Below the pieces are notes generated by a model. The model had not been told where the DNA came from. It worked only from the letters and a program-made list of their open reading frames with translations, and made no database searches. This document shows, piece by piece, positions 6,109-12,285 of a stretch of 12,473 bases of DNA (its first letter is position 1; every line of letters starts with the position of its first letter). The translations under genes and the position numbers were made by a program. This DNA comes from an uncultured Pseudomonadota bacterium (GTDB taxonomy: Bacteria > Pseudomonadota > Gammaproteobacteria > Burkholderiales > Rhodocyclaceae), in contig CAMLHL010000073.1 in assembly GCA_946479855.1 (NCBI GenBank), forward strand, positions 1 through 12,473, read 5' to 3'.

Positions 6109-6699
6109 ATGTTGATTCGTATAAATGAACTTGCCGATAACTCGCGCCGGAATTTCCTGGGCCGGAGCTCCGGCCTGATGCTGTCGGGCGCCGCCGTCGC
6201 CATGCTGGCCGGCCATTCGCGCCTGGCGCTGGCGGCCGGTGGCGACCTGGCCTCGGATGTCGGCATTCTCAACGTCGCCCTCGGGCTGGAGCATGAAGCG
6301 ATTGCCGCCTATCAGCTGGGAGCCGAAAGCGGGCTGCTGCAAAAGCCGGTGCTCGACACCGCCGTGCTGTTCCAGGGGCATCACAAGGGTCACCGCGATG
6401 CGCTGGCCGCGACGATCGAGAAGATGGGCGGCAAACCGGTCGCGGCGAAATCGAATGGCGACTACGCTGCGGCACTCGGCGCCGGCGGCTTGAAGAGCCA
6501 GGCCGATGTGCTGACCCTGGCGGCCCGTCTGGAGATGGGGGCGGCCAATGCCTACATCGGGGTCATTCCGTCCTTTGCGTCACATGACCTGGCCAAGGTC
6601 GCCGCCCGGCTGGCCGCTGATGAAACGATGCACTGGGCGTTGCTGTCCAGTGCGCTGGGCAAGCCGGTTCCGACTGCGGCCCTCAGTTTCGGCGCCTGA
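6109..6699 (+). CDS. Tat-exported ferritin-like domain protein
   Basis: This is a 196-residue protein when started at ATG 6109, which has AAAGGA 6 nt upstream; the ATG at 6103 abuts that ribosome site, and earlier non-ATG starts lack one. The N-terminus has a twin-arginine signal SRRNFLGR (12-19), a hydrophobic stretch and a likely cleavage after LALA (about residue 42). The mature part is a four-helix ferritin-like bundle (Ferritin_2/DUF4439-like) with candidate metal ligands in EHE (61-63), HHKGH (91-95), Glu142 and ETMH (172-175). Tat export suggests it folds with metal in the cytoplasm before secretion to the periplasm. It may store or oxidise iron, or protect against reactive oxygen; its real reaction is not known. 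It opens an operon with a cytochrome c and an ECF sigma/cupin pair. Confidence 0.85.
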   Translation: MLIRINELADNSRRNFLGRSSGLMLSGAAVAMLAGHSRLALAAGGDLASDVGILNVALGLEHEAIAAYQLGAESGLLQKPVLDTAVLFQGHHKGHRDALAATIEKMGGKPVAAKSNGDYAAALGAGGLKSQADVLTLAARLEMGAANAYIGVIPSFASHDLAKVAARLAADETMHWALLSSALGKPVPTAALSFGA

Positions 6700-6700
6700 A

Positions 6701-7105
6701 ATGCGCCCGCCGTCCGTCGTCCTCCTCTGTGCCGCGCTGCCGGCGCTGGTCGTGCTGCCGCCGGCAGCGGGGCAGGACGCCGGGCGAGGTGAGCGGCTCT
6801 ATGAACAACGCTGTAGCGCCTGTCATAGCCTGGACGCCGACCGGACGGGGCCGCATCATCGCGGCGTCTTCGGCCGGCGGGCCGGGAGTGTCAGCGGGTT
6901 TGCCTATTCCCCGACCCTCCGGCGTGCCAACATCGTCTGGGCGCGTGGCACGCTGGACGCCTGGCTGGGCAATCCGGAGGCATTGATTCCGGGGCAGCGC
7001 ATGGGATATGCGGTGGACAACGCCACGGATCGGGACGATATCATTGCCTACCTGCGGCAAGTCTCGCCACTGGGCAGCGGATCGCAAACAGGCAATCAGA
7101 GATGA
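6701..7105 (+). CDS. Periplasmic mono-haem cytochrome c (class I)
   Basis: A 134-residue protein with an N-terminal secretion signal (about 1-24, hydrophobic VVLLCAALPALVVL), then a class I cytochrome c domain. The haem-binding motif is CSACH (Cys38, Cys41, His42). A likely axial Met101 lies in GQRMGYAV, and the C-terminal helix DRDDIIAYLR is typical of cytochrome c2/c550-like proteins. The ATG follows the ferritin-like gene stop by one base (TGAAATG), so translation is probably coupled, and its own stop overlaps the next start (ATGA). Coupling to the ferritin-like protein suggests it passes electrons to or from that diiron site in the periplasm; this is inference. Confidence 0.9.
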   Translation: MRPPSVVLLCAALPALVVLPPAAGQDAGRGERLYEQRCSACHSLDADRTGPHHRGVFGRRAGSVSGFAYSPTLRRANIVWARGTLDAWLGNPEALIPGQRMGYAVDNATDRDDIIAYLRQVSPLGSGSQTGNQR

Positions 7106-7806
7106 CTTCATTGGTGGAAGACGATGACCGCGATGACGAGCTCGAAGCCGGCCTGGCCGATCCCGGGTGGGGCAGCGAAAGCGACGAAGCGCCGGTCGCC
7201 GGCGGGGAATCGCCGGATCGACAGGCCGCGTATGCTGTCGACCGCGCCACCGAGCCCAATCTGCAGGCCTGGATCGGGCAAGTGGTCGAGCGGGACGAGG
7301 AGGCCTTGTCGAGACTCTATGACGCCATGGCCGGGCGGGTCTATGGCCTGGCCCTGCGCATTACCTGCCATGTGCAGACGGCCGAGGAGGTGGTCGAAGA
7401 CACCTTCTGGCAAATCTGGCGGCAGGCGCCGCGCTTCGATCCCGGGCGCGGCAGTGCGATGGCCTGGATGCTGAACATGACCCGCAGCCGCGCCCTCGAT
7501 GCCCGGCGCCGTTTGGGCACGGCGGAATGCGATGCCGAAGCCGGCGAGCGCGAGGCAGATCTGGCCGACGGCCCGGAAGACCGGTTTGCCGCCAACGAAG
7601 CCGGCCAGCAGCTGGCGTCGGCGCTGGCCGGGCTGGAACCCCTGCCTCGGCAGCTGGTCGCCCTGGCATTCTTCCGGGGCTTGAGTCACGAAGAAATAGC
7701 CGCGCATACCGGCTTGCCCCTGGGCACCGTCAAATCACACATCCGGCGCGCGCTGGGCCGATTACGGGAAACCTTACTGCCAGGCACGGCGATGGTGATG
7801 CCATGA
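7102..7806 (+). CDS. ECF-type RNA polymerase sigma factor (RpoE/SigK-like)
   Basis: A 234-residue sigma-70 family ECF factor. Region 2 spans about 69-137 (RLYDAMAGRVYGLALRI..AEEVVEDTFWQIWRQ..). Region 4 spans about 173-223, with the helix-turn-helix HEEIAAHTGLPLGTVKSHIRRAL at roughly 196-218 (two short pieces of one motif). The first ~50 residues are acidic and low complexity, longer than usual for ECF proteins (about 180-190), so the true start could lie downstream, although the ATGA overlap with the cytochrome gene supports the called ATG. Its stop overlaps the start of the cupin gene (ATGA), the classic sigma/anti-sigma arrangement. It probably directs its own operon in response to a redox or oxidative signal. 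Confidence 0.93.
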   Translation: MTSLVEDDDRDDELEAGLADPGWGSESDEAPVAGGESPDRQAAYAVDRATEPNLQAWIGQVVERDEEALSRLYDAMAGRVYGLALRITCHVQTAEEVVEDTFWQIWRQAPRFDPGRGSAMAWMLNMTRSRALDARRRLGTAECDAEAGEREADLADGPEDRFAANEAGQQLASALAGLEPLPRQLVALAFFRGLSHEEIAAHTGLPLGTVKSHIRRALGRLRETLLPGTAMVMP

Positions 7807-8636
7807 ACGATTCTTTCGATGACCACGACGACAACGTCCAAGCGGCGCTCAATCAATTGATCTGCCAAGCCCTGGCCAGCAACGATTTGCCCTTGCCCAG
7901 CCGTGACGGCCTGCGCGCGCGGCTGCGGTCGCGGGCTGCGGCCAGCGAGCGCGCCGAGGCCGGCTGGATCACCGTTCGGGCCCGGGGCGGCACATGGCGT
8001 GCCGTGAAATCCGGCGTCCGGGTCAAGATGCTGTGGGCGGGGCCGCGCAGCAGTTCCGTGCTGATCGAGCTGGCCGCCGGGGCCAGCCTGCCGGTGCACC
8101 GCCATGCCGGTCTGGAGGAGGGCATCGTGTTGTCCGGCGGCTTCGAACTCGACGGCAAGCAACTGGGCCCCGGCGACTACCACATGTCGCCCGCCGGCAG
8201 CCGACACGGGCGCATTACCTCGCGCCAGGGCGTCGTGGCCTATCTGCGCGGGACTTCCCTGGGGCACCCCGCTGCCATGCTCGGCGAGCTGGTGGGCGGT
8301 CTGCTCCCCGGTGCCGGAGCCCTGGCGGTGACCATTGCTGCGGATGACGGCGTTTGGGAGGCGATCGCCGATGGGGTTGCCAGCAAGACGCTTTGCCGCG
8401 ACGGCGGGGTGGTCTCGCGCTTTATCCGGCTGCAGCCCGGGGCCGGGCTGCCGGCGCACAGAACCGACGGCGACGAGGAATGCATGATGATCGAAGGAGA
8501 CGCCTATTTCGGCGACCGCCTGGTCTGCGTCGGCGATTTTCACCTGACGCCGGAGGGCAGCGAACAGGCGGCCTTGGCGTCGGACCAGGGCGCCCTGCTC
8601 TTCGTGCGCAGCCGCCTGGCCGCGGCATCTCGGTAA
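7803..8636 (+). CDS. Double-cupin protein in ChrR-type anti-sigma position
   Basis: A 277-residue protein with two cupin domains in tandem. Cupin 1 (about 55-155) has metal-ligand candidates His99-x-His101, Glu105/106 and His127. Cupin 2 (about 165-275) has HRTDGDEE and a later DFHLTPEGSEQ. Order and overlap with the ECF sigma gene match ChrR anti-sigma factors. However, the N-terminal segment (1-50) contains only His8 and Cys21, not the H-x3-C-x2-C zinc motif by which classical ChrR holds its sigma factor. Either sigma binding uses a zinc-free helix (NVQAALNQLICQALAS is a candidate) or this is a cupin sensor with another role. Cytoplasmic; no signal peptide or membrane segment. Confidence 0.8.
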   Translation: MNDSFDDHDDNVQAALNQLICQALASNDLPLPSRDGLRARLRSRAAASERAEAGWITVRARGGTWRAVKSGVRVKMLWAGPRSSSVLIELAAGASLPVHRHAGLEEGIVLSGGFELDGKQLGPGDYHMSPAGSRHGRITSRQGVVAYLRGTSLGHPAAMLGELVGGLLPGAGALAVTIAADDGVWEAIADGVASKTLCRDGGVVSRFIRLQPGAGLPAHRTDGDEECMMIEGDAYFGDRLVCVGDFHLTPEGSEQAALASDQGALLFVRSRLAAASR

Positions 8637-8892
8637 GGCTGCGTGCAAATCCGGCGACGGCAGACCGGAAATATCGTTCGAATTTCGCAGCGGGCCACGA
8701 TCCCGCGCCGGCGGCTACTCGCGACCAGCGCGGTGGGTCATGCCGGGCCCGCCAGGAATGAAAATGCTACGGTCGACCGGGAAAAAAGGCAGAAATCGAG
8801 AGGGCAAGTGAATGACCTGCGGCCAAGCCGCGGTCTGTCGCTGATGGTTGTCCGCCGCCCATGGCCTGCGTGCCCCCGGTAGTGCCGACGGG
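8637..8892. other. Convergent intergenic region with hairpins, no gene
   Basis: This 256-bp gap lies between the plus-strand cupin gene and the minus-strand exported protein gene, whose 3' ends face each other. It contains modest stems (TCCGG..CCGGA around 8651-8668; GCGGG 8690-8694 with CCCGC 8702-8706; GGTGGG..CCCGCC around 8732-8753) and one copy of the dispersed palindromic repeat. None of the stems has a U-tract on either strand, so no clear intrinsic terminator is seen. Short open frames here have arginine-rich composition and no ribosome site. Confidence 0.5.
8766..8787. repeat. Dispersed palindromic repeat, copy 1
   Basis: GCTACGGTCGACCGGG followed by six A residues. The core CGGTCGACCG is a perfect 10-bp palindrome and the A-run lies on the right. 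Near-identical copies lie at 9848-9867 and, degenerate, at 11023-11042. It sits between two converging genes. Function unknown. Confidence 0.6.
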
Positions 8893-9252
8893 TTATTTCA
8901 GCAGCGGGGCGCCTCGTCCCGAAAAGTCGTCGCTCATCCGGTAGAGCGCGTCGGCGAACGAGGATTTGGCGTGTTCCTGACAGAAGCGGGTGGCGTAGTT
9001 TTCGATGGTGCCGCTGGACACGTCGGTAACCTGCTGGCGCTGGCTGGCGTAGTTGTGTCCGCTGAGGAAGCCGCGCGCCCAGGCGATGTACTTCAGGCGT
9101 TCTTCGGCCTCGCCCTTGCTGGCGATCCAGGCCTGGCAAGACATGTCGCTGTCGTCGAGGCCGAGGAGCTTGAGTGGCGCCGCGTTGGCGTGCGCTGCGA
9201 GGAAGACGCAAAGCAGCCCGATTATCCTCCGGGCCGGGGTGCTGCCGTACAT
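8893..9252 (-). CDS. Small exported two-cysteine protein, function unknown
   Basis: A 119-residue protein on the minus strand. The start at 9252 is chosen because it has a strong purine-rich ribosome site (GGAGGAGGAAGG) just upstream and opens directly into a signal peptide (RRIIGLLCVFLAAHANA, cleavage about residue 24). The open frame extends 15 codons further upstream without such a signal. The mature part is about 95 residues and helical-looking, with two cysteines (39 in MSCQAW and 91 in RFCQEH) that could form a disulfide, plus the motif YIAWARGFLSGHNYAS. This pattern recalls small periplasmic HdeA-like or Rap1a/Tai-like proteins, but neither assignment can be shown here. It appears to be a single-gene unit. 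Confidence 0.75.
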   Translation of the reverse strand: MYGSTPARRIIGLLCVFLAAHANAAPLKLLGLDDSDMSCQAWIASKGEAEERLKYIAWARGFLSGHNYASQRQQVTDVSSGTIENYATRFCQEHAKSSFADALYRMSDDFSGRGAPLLK

Positions 9253-9346
9253 GCTGCCTTCCTCCTCCTGATCGCTGATGCCGACAGGATGCCACAAACA
9301 GGGGAGGCGGGGCAGTTGTCAGTCCCGGTGCGTTGCCGTCTGCCGC

Positions 9347-9703
9347 CTACCAGCCCCGGTGGTCGTGCTCGCGTTCGTGGCGTTCTTCCCAGCGGCCGCC
9401 GCGGTGGTACCAGCGGTCCCCGTCGCGTTCCCAGCGATGCGGCACCCAGGTTTGGCCCGGGCGCGGGGCCGCCCAGCGACCGGGAACCCAGTCGTGGTGG
9501 TGGCCGGTCCAGTTCCAGTAACCATCGATCCAGATCTGCCCGGCGACTGGCGGGGCTCCGTAGTATTCGACCCGCGGCGGGGGCGGGGCGACCATTACCG
9601 GCTCGCTGTAGCTGTAGTCGTACGGCCGACCGGCCGGGGCAACGACGCAGCCGGTCAATGTTGCGGCGAGCGCGAGGCCCGCAGCGAAAATCCGTGGCTT
9701 CAT
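9347..9703 (-). CDS. WxxGxW-repeat lipoprotein
   Basis: A 118-residue minus-strand protein with a lipoprotein signal: KPRIFAAGLALAATLTGC, lipobox LTGC with Cys19. A Pro-rich linker (about 38-55) is followed by tryptophan-rich repeats: GYWNWTGHHHDWVPGRW (61-77), TWVPHRW (85-91) and RWYHRGGRW (97-105). These match the WXXGXW/YXWGXW repeat family of envelope proteins common in betaproteobacteria, whose role is unknown. The C-terminus is rich in His, Arg and Glu (REHDHRGW). The start is set by AAAGGAAAG about 6 nt upstream of ATG 9703; an open frame runs further upstream but without lipoprotein logic. Likely attached to the outer membrane. Confidence 0.85.
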   Translation of the reverse strand: MKPRIFAAGLALAATLTGCVVAPAGRPYDYSYSEPVMVAPPPPRVEYYGAPPVAGQIWIDGYWNWTGHHHDWVPGRWAAPRPGQTWVPHRWERDGDRWYHRGGRWEERHEREHDHRGW

Positions 9704-9932
9704 GATCTTTCCTTTCGTTGGTGATGTCTCAACAACGCGATTCATGAAAGTTGGGCTGACCGCGCTTACAAAAAGTTTCACCCTGAAATCACAGGGGTTT
9801 GCCCCCTGGTGGGCTGGAAGACCGGCCCAGCGCCCTGAAACGGGCGGGCTACGGTCGACCGGAAAAAGGGGCTGAAAATCAATTTCGGCACGCACGTCCG
9901 GCTGCTTCCCGGCGAGGCACAAAGTGAGGGGG
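9704..9932. other. Intergenic region with a row of hairpins, no gene
   Basis: This 229-bp gap holds the 5' region of the lipoprotein gene and the 3' end of the HxlR-type gene (both minus strand). Three stems lie in a row: CAGGGG-TTTGC-CCCCTG (9792-9808), TGGGC..GCCCA (about 9810-9830) and CGCCC-TGAAAC-GGGCG (9831-9846). The dispersed repeat follows immediately. On the minus strand, an A/T-rich stretch (GAAACTTTTTGTAAG) lies about 60-75 bp before the lipoprotein ATG and could contain a promoter, but no confident -35/-10 pair is assigned. Confidence 0.45.
9848..9867. repeat. Dispersed palindromic repeat, copy 2
   Basis: GCTACGGTCGACCGGAAAAA, identical to copy 1 (8766-8787) through the palindromic core and differing only in the number of G and A residues after it. 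It directly follows the hairpin row upstream of the lipoprotein gene. Confidence 0.6.
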
Positions 9933-10301
9933 TTAGCGCGGCCCGGATTGGGCCGCGTCAGTCGGAGTGCCAGGTTCGGCGCGCCGGATTTCCCCATCCA
10001 GGCGCTGGATCTGTTCAATGATGTCGAGCAGCCGCCGGCCGTTCCCGGTCAGCGCGTACTCGGTCCTGGGCGGGACTTCGGCATAAACATGCTTGGCGAG
10101 CAAGCCGTAGAGGGTCAGCTTGCGCAGCCGCTCGGACAGGACTTTGGTGGAAATTCCCCGGATGCGACGCTCCAGCGCACCCGGTCGGTTAATGCCCTCG
10201 GCGATGGCTTGAAGCACCGATACCGACCATTTGCACCCGACCACCTCTTCCAGTTGCGTGTAGACCGGCTTGGTCGAGGAGGAATTTTTTTGCTCTTTCA
10301 T
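9933..10301 (-). CDS. HxlR-family winged-helix transcriptional regulator
   Basis: A regulator of 122 residues if started at ATG 10301; a GTG two codons upstream (10307) is possible, and neither has a strong ribosome site. The winged-helix domain spans about 13-95: VVGCKWSVSVLQAIAEG, then the recognition region GISTKVLSERLRKLTLYGLL, then the wing EVPPRTEYALTGNGRRLL. This is the standard HxlR layout. The family's usual GGKW is GCKW here, placing Cys23 near the start of helix 1-2. Several HxlR proteins (for example YodB, HypR) sense electrophiles or disulfide stress through a cysteine. A divergent thioredoxin-fold gene is the probable target, so a thiol-redox role is plausible but inferred. Confidence 0.9.
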   Translation of the reverse strand: MKEQKNSSSTKPVYTQLEEVVGCKWSVSVLQAIAEGINRPGALERRIRGISTKVLSERLRKLTLYGLLAKHVYAEVPPRTEYALTGNGRRLLDIIEQIQRLDGEIRRAEPGTPTDAAQSGPR

Positions 10302-10421
10302 TTCCACAAATTACACCAAAAAGTGAGCAGGGCACCAGGAAGTGCCCGCTATCGGGCGCCTCGAACGGCACCTACGATGGGTTCGTGCAATCAGCACTTT
10401 GACGATCCCTGGAGGATAACC
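10302..10421. promoter_or_regulatory. Divergent promoter region between HxlR-type and thioredoxin-fold genes
   Basis: A 120-bp divergent gap, the likely operator region of the regulator. On the minus strand TGTAAT (plus coordinates 10310-10315) resembles a -10 box but lies only a few bases from the regulator's start, implying a very short or absent leader if used. A GCCCG-CTAT-CGGGC stem lies in the middle (about 10343-10356). GGAGG at 10411-10415 is the ribosome site of the plus-strand gene. No convincing -35 or dyad operator is evident. Confidence 0.4.
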
Positions 10422-10658
10422 ATGAAGACCAAAGCCATTTTCTATCATGCCGGCTGCCCGGTGTGTCTTGCCGCCGAACAAAACGTAGCTAACGCCCTTG
10501 ATCCTGACCGCTACGAGGTCGAGGTGGTCCATCTCGGCGAGGACAAGGCCCGTGTGCAAGAAGCGGAAGCCGCCGGCGTCAGGTCCGTGCCTGCGCTGGT
10601 GCTGGCGGGCGCAGCATTCCATATCAACTTCGGGGCGGGCATCGAGGCGCTGAAATAA
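10422..10658 (+). CDS. Small thioredoxin/glutaredoxin-fold protein with CPVC motif
   Basis: A 78-residue cytoplasmic protein. The N-terminus KAIFYHAGCPVCLAAEQNV has a redox-active CxxC (Cys12, Cys15). RSVPALVLAG contains the conserved cis-proline (Pro57) of the thioredoxin fold. No signal peptide. The size matches small glutaredoxin-like or thioredoxin_3-like proteins. A strong ribosome site (GGAGG, 6 nt from the ATG) supports the start. It is divergent from an HxlR-type regulator carrying a cysteine in its DNA-binding domain, so the pair may be a thiol-stress unit. Whether it uses glutathione or another partner cannot be read from the sequence. Confidence 0.85.
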   Translation: MKTKAIFYHAGCPVCLAAEQNVANALDPDRYEVEVVHLGEDKARVQEAEAAGVRSVPALVLAGAAFHINFGAGIEALK

Positions 10659-10699
10659 ATTGCGCAACGCCCGGCAGGCGGCCCAGGGAGGCGGCGCCT

Positions 10700-10789
10700 A
10701 TTCCGTGGTGATCGCGGTTCAATCCGGCAGGCCTCGTCTTGCTCGGCGTCATGGCTTGCCTGCCTGCTTGATTGAACCGCTTCCGGAAT
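10700..10789. repeat. Large nested inverted repeat (possible structured RNA or element remnant)
   Basis: Three nested perfect arm pairs: ATTCCG (10700-10705) with CGGAAT (10784-10789); GCGGTTCAATC (10714-10724) with GATTGAACCGC (10770-10780), 11 bp; and GGCAGGC (10726-10732) with GCCTGCC (10758-10764). Together they could form a roughly 90-nt cruciform or long RNA hairpin. No U-tract follows. A smaller stem, GGCCCA (10793-10798) with TGGGCC (10807-10812), comes next. It lies 41 bp after the thioredoxin-fold gene. The rest of the 10659-10820 gap has no coding potential. Confidence 0.7.
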
Positions 10790-10820
10790 CAAGGCCCATC
10801 GCCGGGTGGGCCGGATCGAC

Positions 10821-10857
10821 TGCACCGCAATGGCGTGGCGTGCCTTTTTTTGGTGCG
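10821..10857 (+). promoter_or_regulatory. Tandem NtrC-like enhancer sites upstream of narK
   Basis: Site A (10821-10837) is TGCACC GCAAT GGCGTG, with a perfect left half. Site B (10841-10857) is TGCCTT TTTTT GGTGCG, with a strong right half. Centres are 20 bp apart, and site B's centre is 63 bp upstream of the -24 GG. Both distances are identical to those at nirB (138-174). The same half-site pattern (perfect left half in A, strong right half in B) appears in both copies. Confidence 0.6.
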
Positions 10858-10891
10858 GGCTTTTGTTAGGCGGTCTTGATGAATATCAATG

Positions 10892-10904
10892 AATCAAAGG
10901 CTTG
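10892..10904 (+). promoter_or_regulatory. IHF-like site upstream of narK promoter
   Basis: AATCAA-AGGC-TTG matches the IHF consensus WATCAA-N4-TTR at every defined position and begins 20 bp upstream of the -24 GG, the same offset as at nirB. It would help bend DNA between enhancer and promoter, although it is closer to -24 than usual. Confidence 0.5.
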
Positions 10905-10910
10905 CATTTC

Positions 10911-10926
10911 TGGCACGCGGTTTGCG
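10911..10926 (+). promoter_or_regulatory. Sigma-54 (-24/-12) promoter of narK
   Basis: TGGCACGCGGTTTGCG matches TGGCAC-N5-TTGCW except for the last weakly conserved base. The invariant GG is at 10912-10913 and GC at 10924-10925. It differs from the nirB promoter by only two bases over 16. The expected start is near 10937, giving a leader of about 115 nt. Confidence 0.87.
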
Positions 10927-10936
10927 AAGCAGGGGT

Positions 10937-11051
10937 AACACAGCGATTCATCCGCCAACGGGGGCGGTTCCATGGCAACGAAGTCATGCGCTGATACAGG
11001 TCACCCCCCTTCAACGACCGTTGCTACGGTCCACCCGGAAAACAGAGCAAA
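10937..11051 (+). ncRNA. narK leader RNA with ANTAR-type tandem hexaloop hairpins
   Basis: P1 (10952-10967) is CCGCC, loop AACGGG, GGCGG. P2 (10972-10987) is ATGGC, loop AACGAA, GTCAT. Loop positions 1 (A) and 4 (G) fit the ANTAR recognition rule, and the hairpins are 4 nt apart. Over 52 aligned bases (10943-10994 against 261-312 of the nirB leader) there are eight differences and no gaps. Two of the differences are a compensatory T-A to C-G swap in the P1 stem. Further on, GACCGT-TGCT-ACGGTC (11017-11032) forms a stem without a U-tract and overlaps a copy of the dispersed repeat. The transcript start is estimated. Confidence 0.75.
11023..11042. repeat. Dispersed palindromic repeat, degenerate copy 3
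   Basis: GCTACGGTCCACCCGGAAAA, like the copies at 8766 and 9848 but with the palindrome broken by G-to-C and an extra C. It lies in the narK leader just before the start codon. Confidence 0.4.
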
Positions 11052-12266
11052 ATGGACAAGAAATCATTCCTGCAGGCCGGCCATACGCCGACGCTGCTCG
11101 CCGCCTTCCTTTACTTTGACCTCGCCTTCATGGTCTGGGTCATTCTCGGCCCGCTCGGCGTCGGCATTGCCAAGGATCTTGGCCTGTCGCACGCCGAAAA
11201 GGGCCTGATGGTCGCCACCCCGGTGCTGGCCGGGGCGCTGTTGCGCATCGTCATGGGCATCCTGGTCGATCGCCTGTCGCCGAAGAAGGCGGCGATCATC
11301 GGCCAGATCGTCGTCATCGGCGCCATGACCTACGCCTGGCTGGTCGGTGTCCATTCCTACACCGAAGTGCTGGTCCTCGGCCTCTTCCTCGGCGTCGCCG
11401 GCGCTTCCTTCGCGGCCGCCTTACCGCTGGCTTCGCGCTGGTATCCGGCCGAGCATCAGGGGACGGCGATGGGCATTGCCGGGGCCGGCAACTCGGGCAC
11501 CGCGCTGGCTGCGCTGTTTGCGCCGGGGCTGGCCGCCTCCTTCGGCTGGACCAGTGTTTTTGGCATCGTCCTGATTCCCCTGGTCATCGTTCTGCTGGCT
11601 TTCTGCTTCCTCGCCAAGGATGCGCCGGATGCGCCGCCGCCGAAGACCCTGGCCGAGTACCTGAAGGTCCTGAAGGACAAGGACGCCTGGTGGTTCATGT
11701 TCTTCTACTCGGTGACTTTCGGCGGTTTCGTCGGCCTGGCTTCCTCGCTGGTCATCTACTTCAACACGCAATACGGGCTCGATCCGAAGATGGCCGGCTT
11801 CTTCACCGCCGGCTGCGTCTTCGCCGGTTCGCTGGTCCGCCCGATCGGCGGCAACGTGGCCGACCGCATCGGCGGCGTCAAGTCGCTGACCGTGATGTAC
11901 ATCTTCGCCGCCATTTTCCTGTCCATCGTCAGCGTCGGCCTGCCGGAAGCCTGGATGGCGCTGGTCGTTTTTGTCGGTGCCATGCTGGCGCTCGGCATGG
12001 GGAACGGCGCTGTCTTCCAGCTGGTGCCGCAGCGCTTCAAGAAGGAAATCGGCGTCATGACCGGCCTCGTCGGCATGGCCGGCGGTGTCGGCGGCTTCTA
12101 TCTGGCGTCCAGCCTCGGCTACTCGCGCCAGCTGACCGGCAGCTACCAGATGGGCTTCGTCATCTTTGCGCTGCTGGCCGTCCTTGCCCTCGTCGGCCTG
12201 ACCGGCGTCAAGACCCGCTGGCGCACCACCTGGGGCGCCAGCCATCTGACCACCGCCAAGATCTGA
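11052..12266 (+). CDS. narK: Nitrate/nitrite transporter of the NarK/NasA (NNP) MFS family
   Basis: A 404-residue inner-membrane protein with about 12 hydrophobic segments. Both nitrate signature regions are present: GVAGASFAAALPLASRWYP followed by GIAGAGNSGTALAALF in the first half, and GMGNGAVFQLVPQRF with GLVGMAGGVGGFYL in the second. The two substrate-binding arginines expected in this family are Arg65 (LLRIVMGILVDR) and Arg263 (SLVRPIGGNVADR). The length fits single-domain nitrate importers (NasA/NarK1-like). Sigma-54/NtrC/ANTAR control shared with nirB argues for assimilatory nitrate uptake, so nasA-type naming would also be fair. The Shine-Dalgarno is weak. A PilJ-domain gene follows 19 bp after the stop. 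Confidence 0.94.
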   Translation: MDKKSFLQAGHTPTLLAAFLYFDLAFMVWVILGPLGVGIAKDLGLSHAEKGLMVATPVLAGALLRIVMGILVDRLSPKKAAIIGQIVVIGAMTYAWLVGVHSYTEVLVLGLFLGVAGASFAAALPLASRWYPAEHQGTAMGIAGAGNSGTALAALFAPGLAASFGWTSVFGIVLIPLVIVLLAFCFLAKDAPDAPPPKTLAEYLKVLKDKDAWWFMFFYSVTFGGFVGLASSLVIYFNTQYGLDPKMAGFFTAGCVFAGSLVRPIGGNVADRIGGVKSLTVMYIFAAIFLSIVSVGLPEAWMALVVFVGAMLALGMGNGAVFQLVPQRFKKEIGVMTGLVGMAGGVGGFYLASSLGYSRQLTGSYQMGFVIFALLAVLALVGLTGVKTRWRTTWGASHLTTAKI

Positions 12267-12285
12267 TTGCTTGTCGAGCTCAGCC

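Noticed and set aside
8643..8882. 79-codon plus-strand frame between the cupin gene and the exported protein gene
   Set aside because: Arg-rich composition, no ribosome site, and it contains the palindromic repeat; it looks like open non-coding sequence.
9704..10018. Upstream extension of the lipoprotein frame (about 105 codons)
   Set aside because: It would place the lipobox mid-protein and crosses the hairpin row and repeat; ATG 9703 has a good ribosome site and opens the signal peptide.
10832..10851. Weak terminator-like GGCG..TGCC stem followed by seven T residues
   Set aside because: The stem is only about 4 bp with a G-T pair. The T-run fits better as the spacer of the NtrC-like site that is matched in position at nirB.
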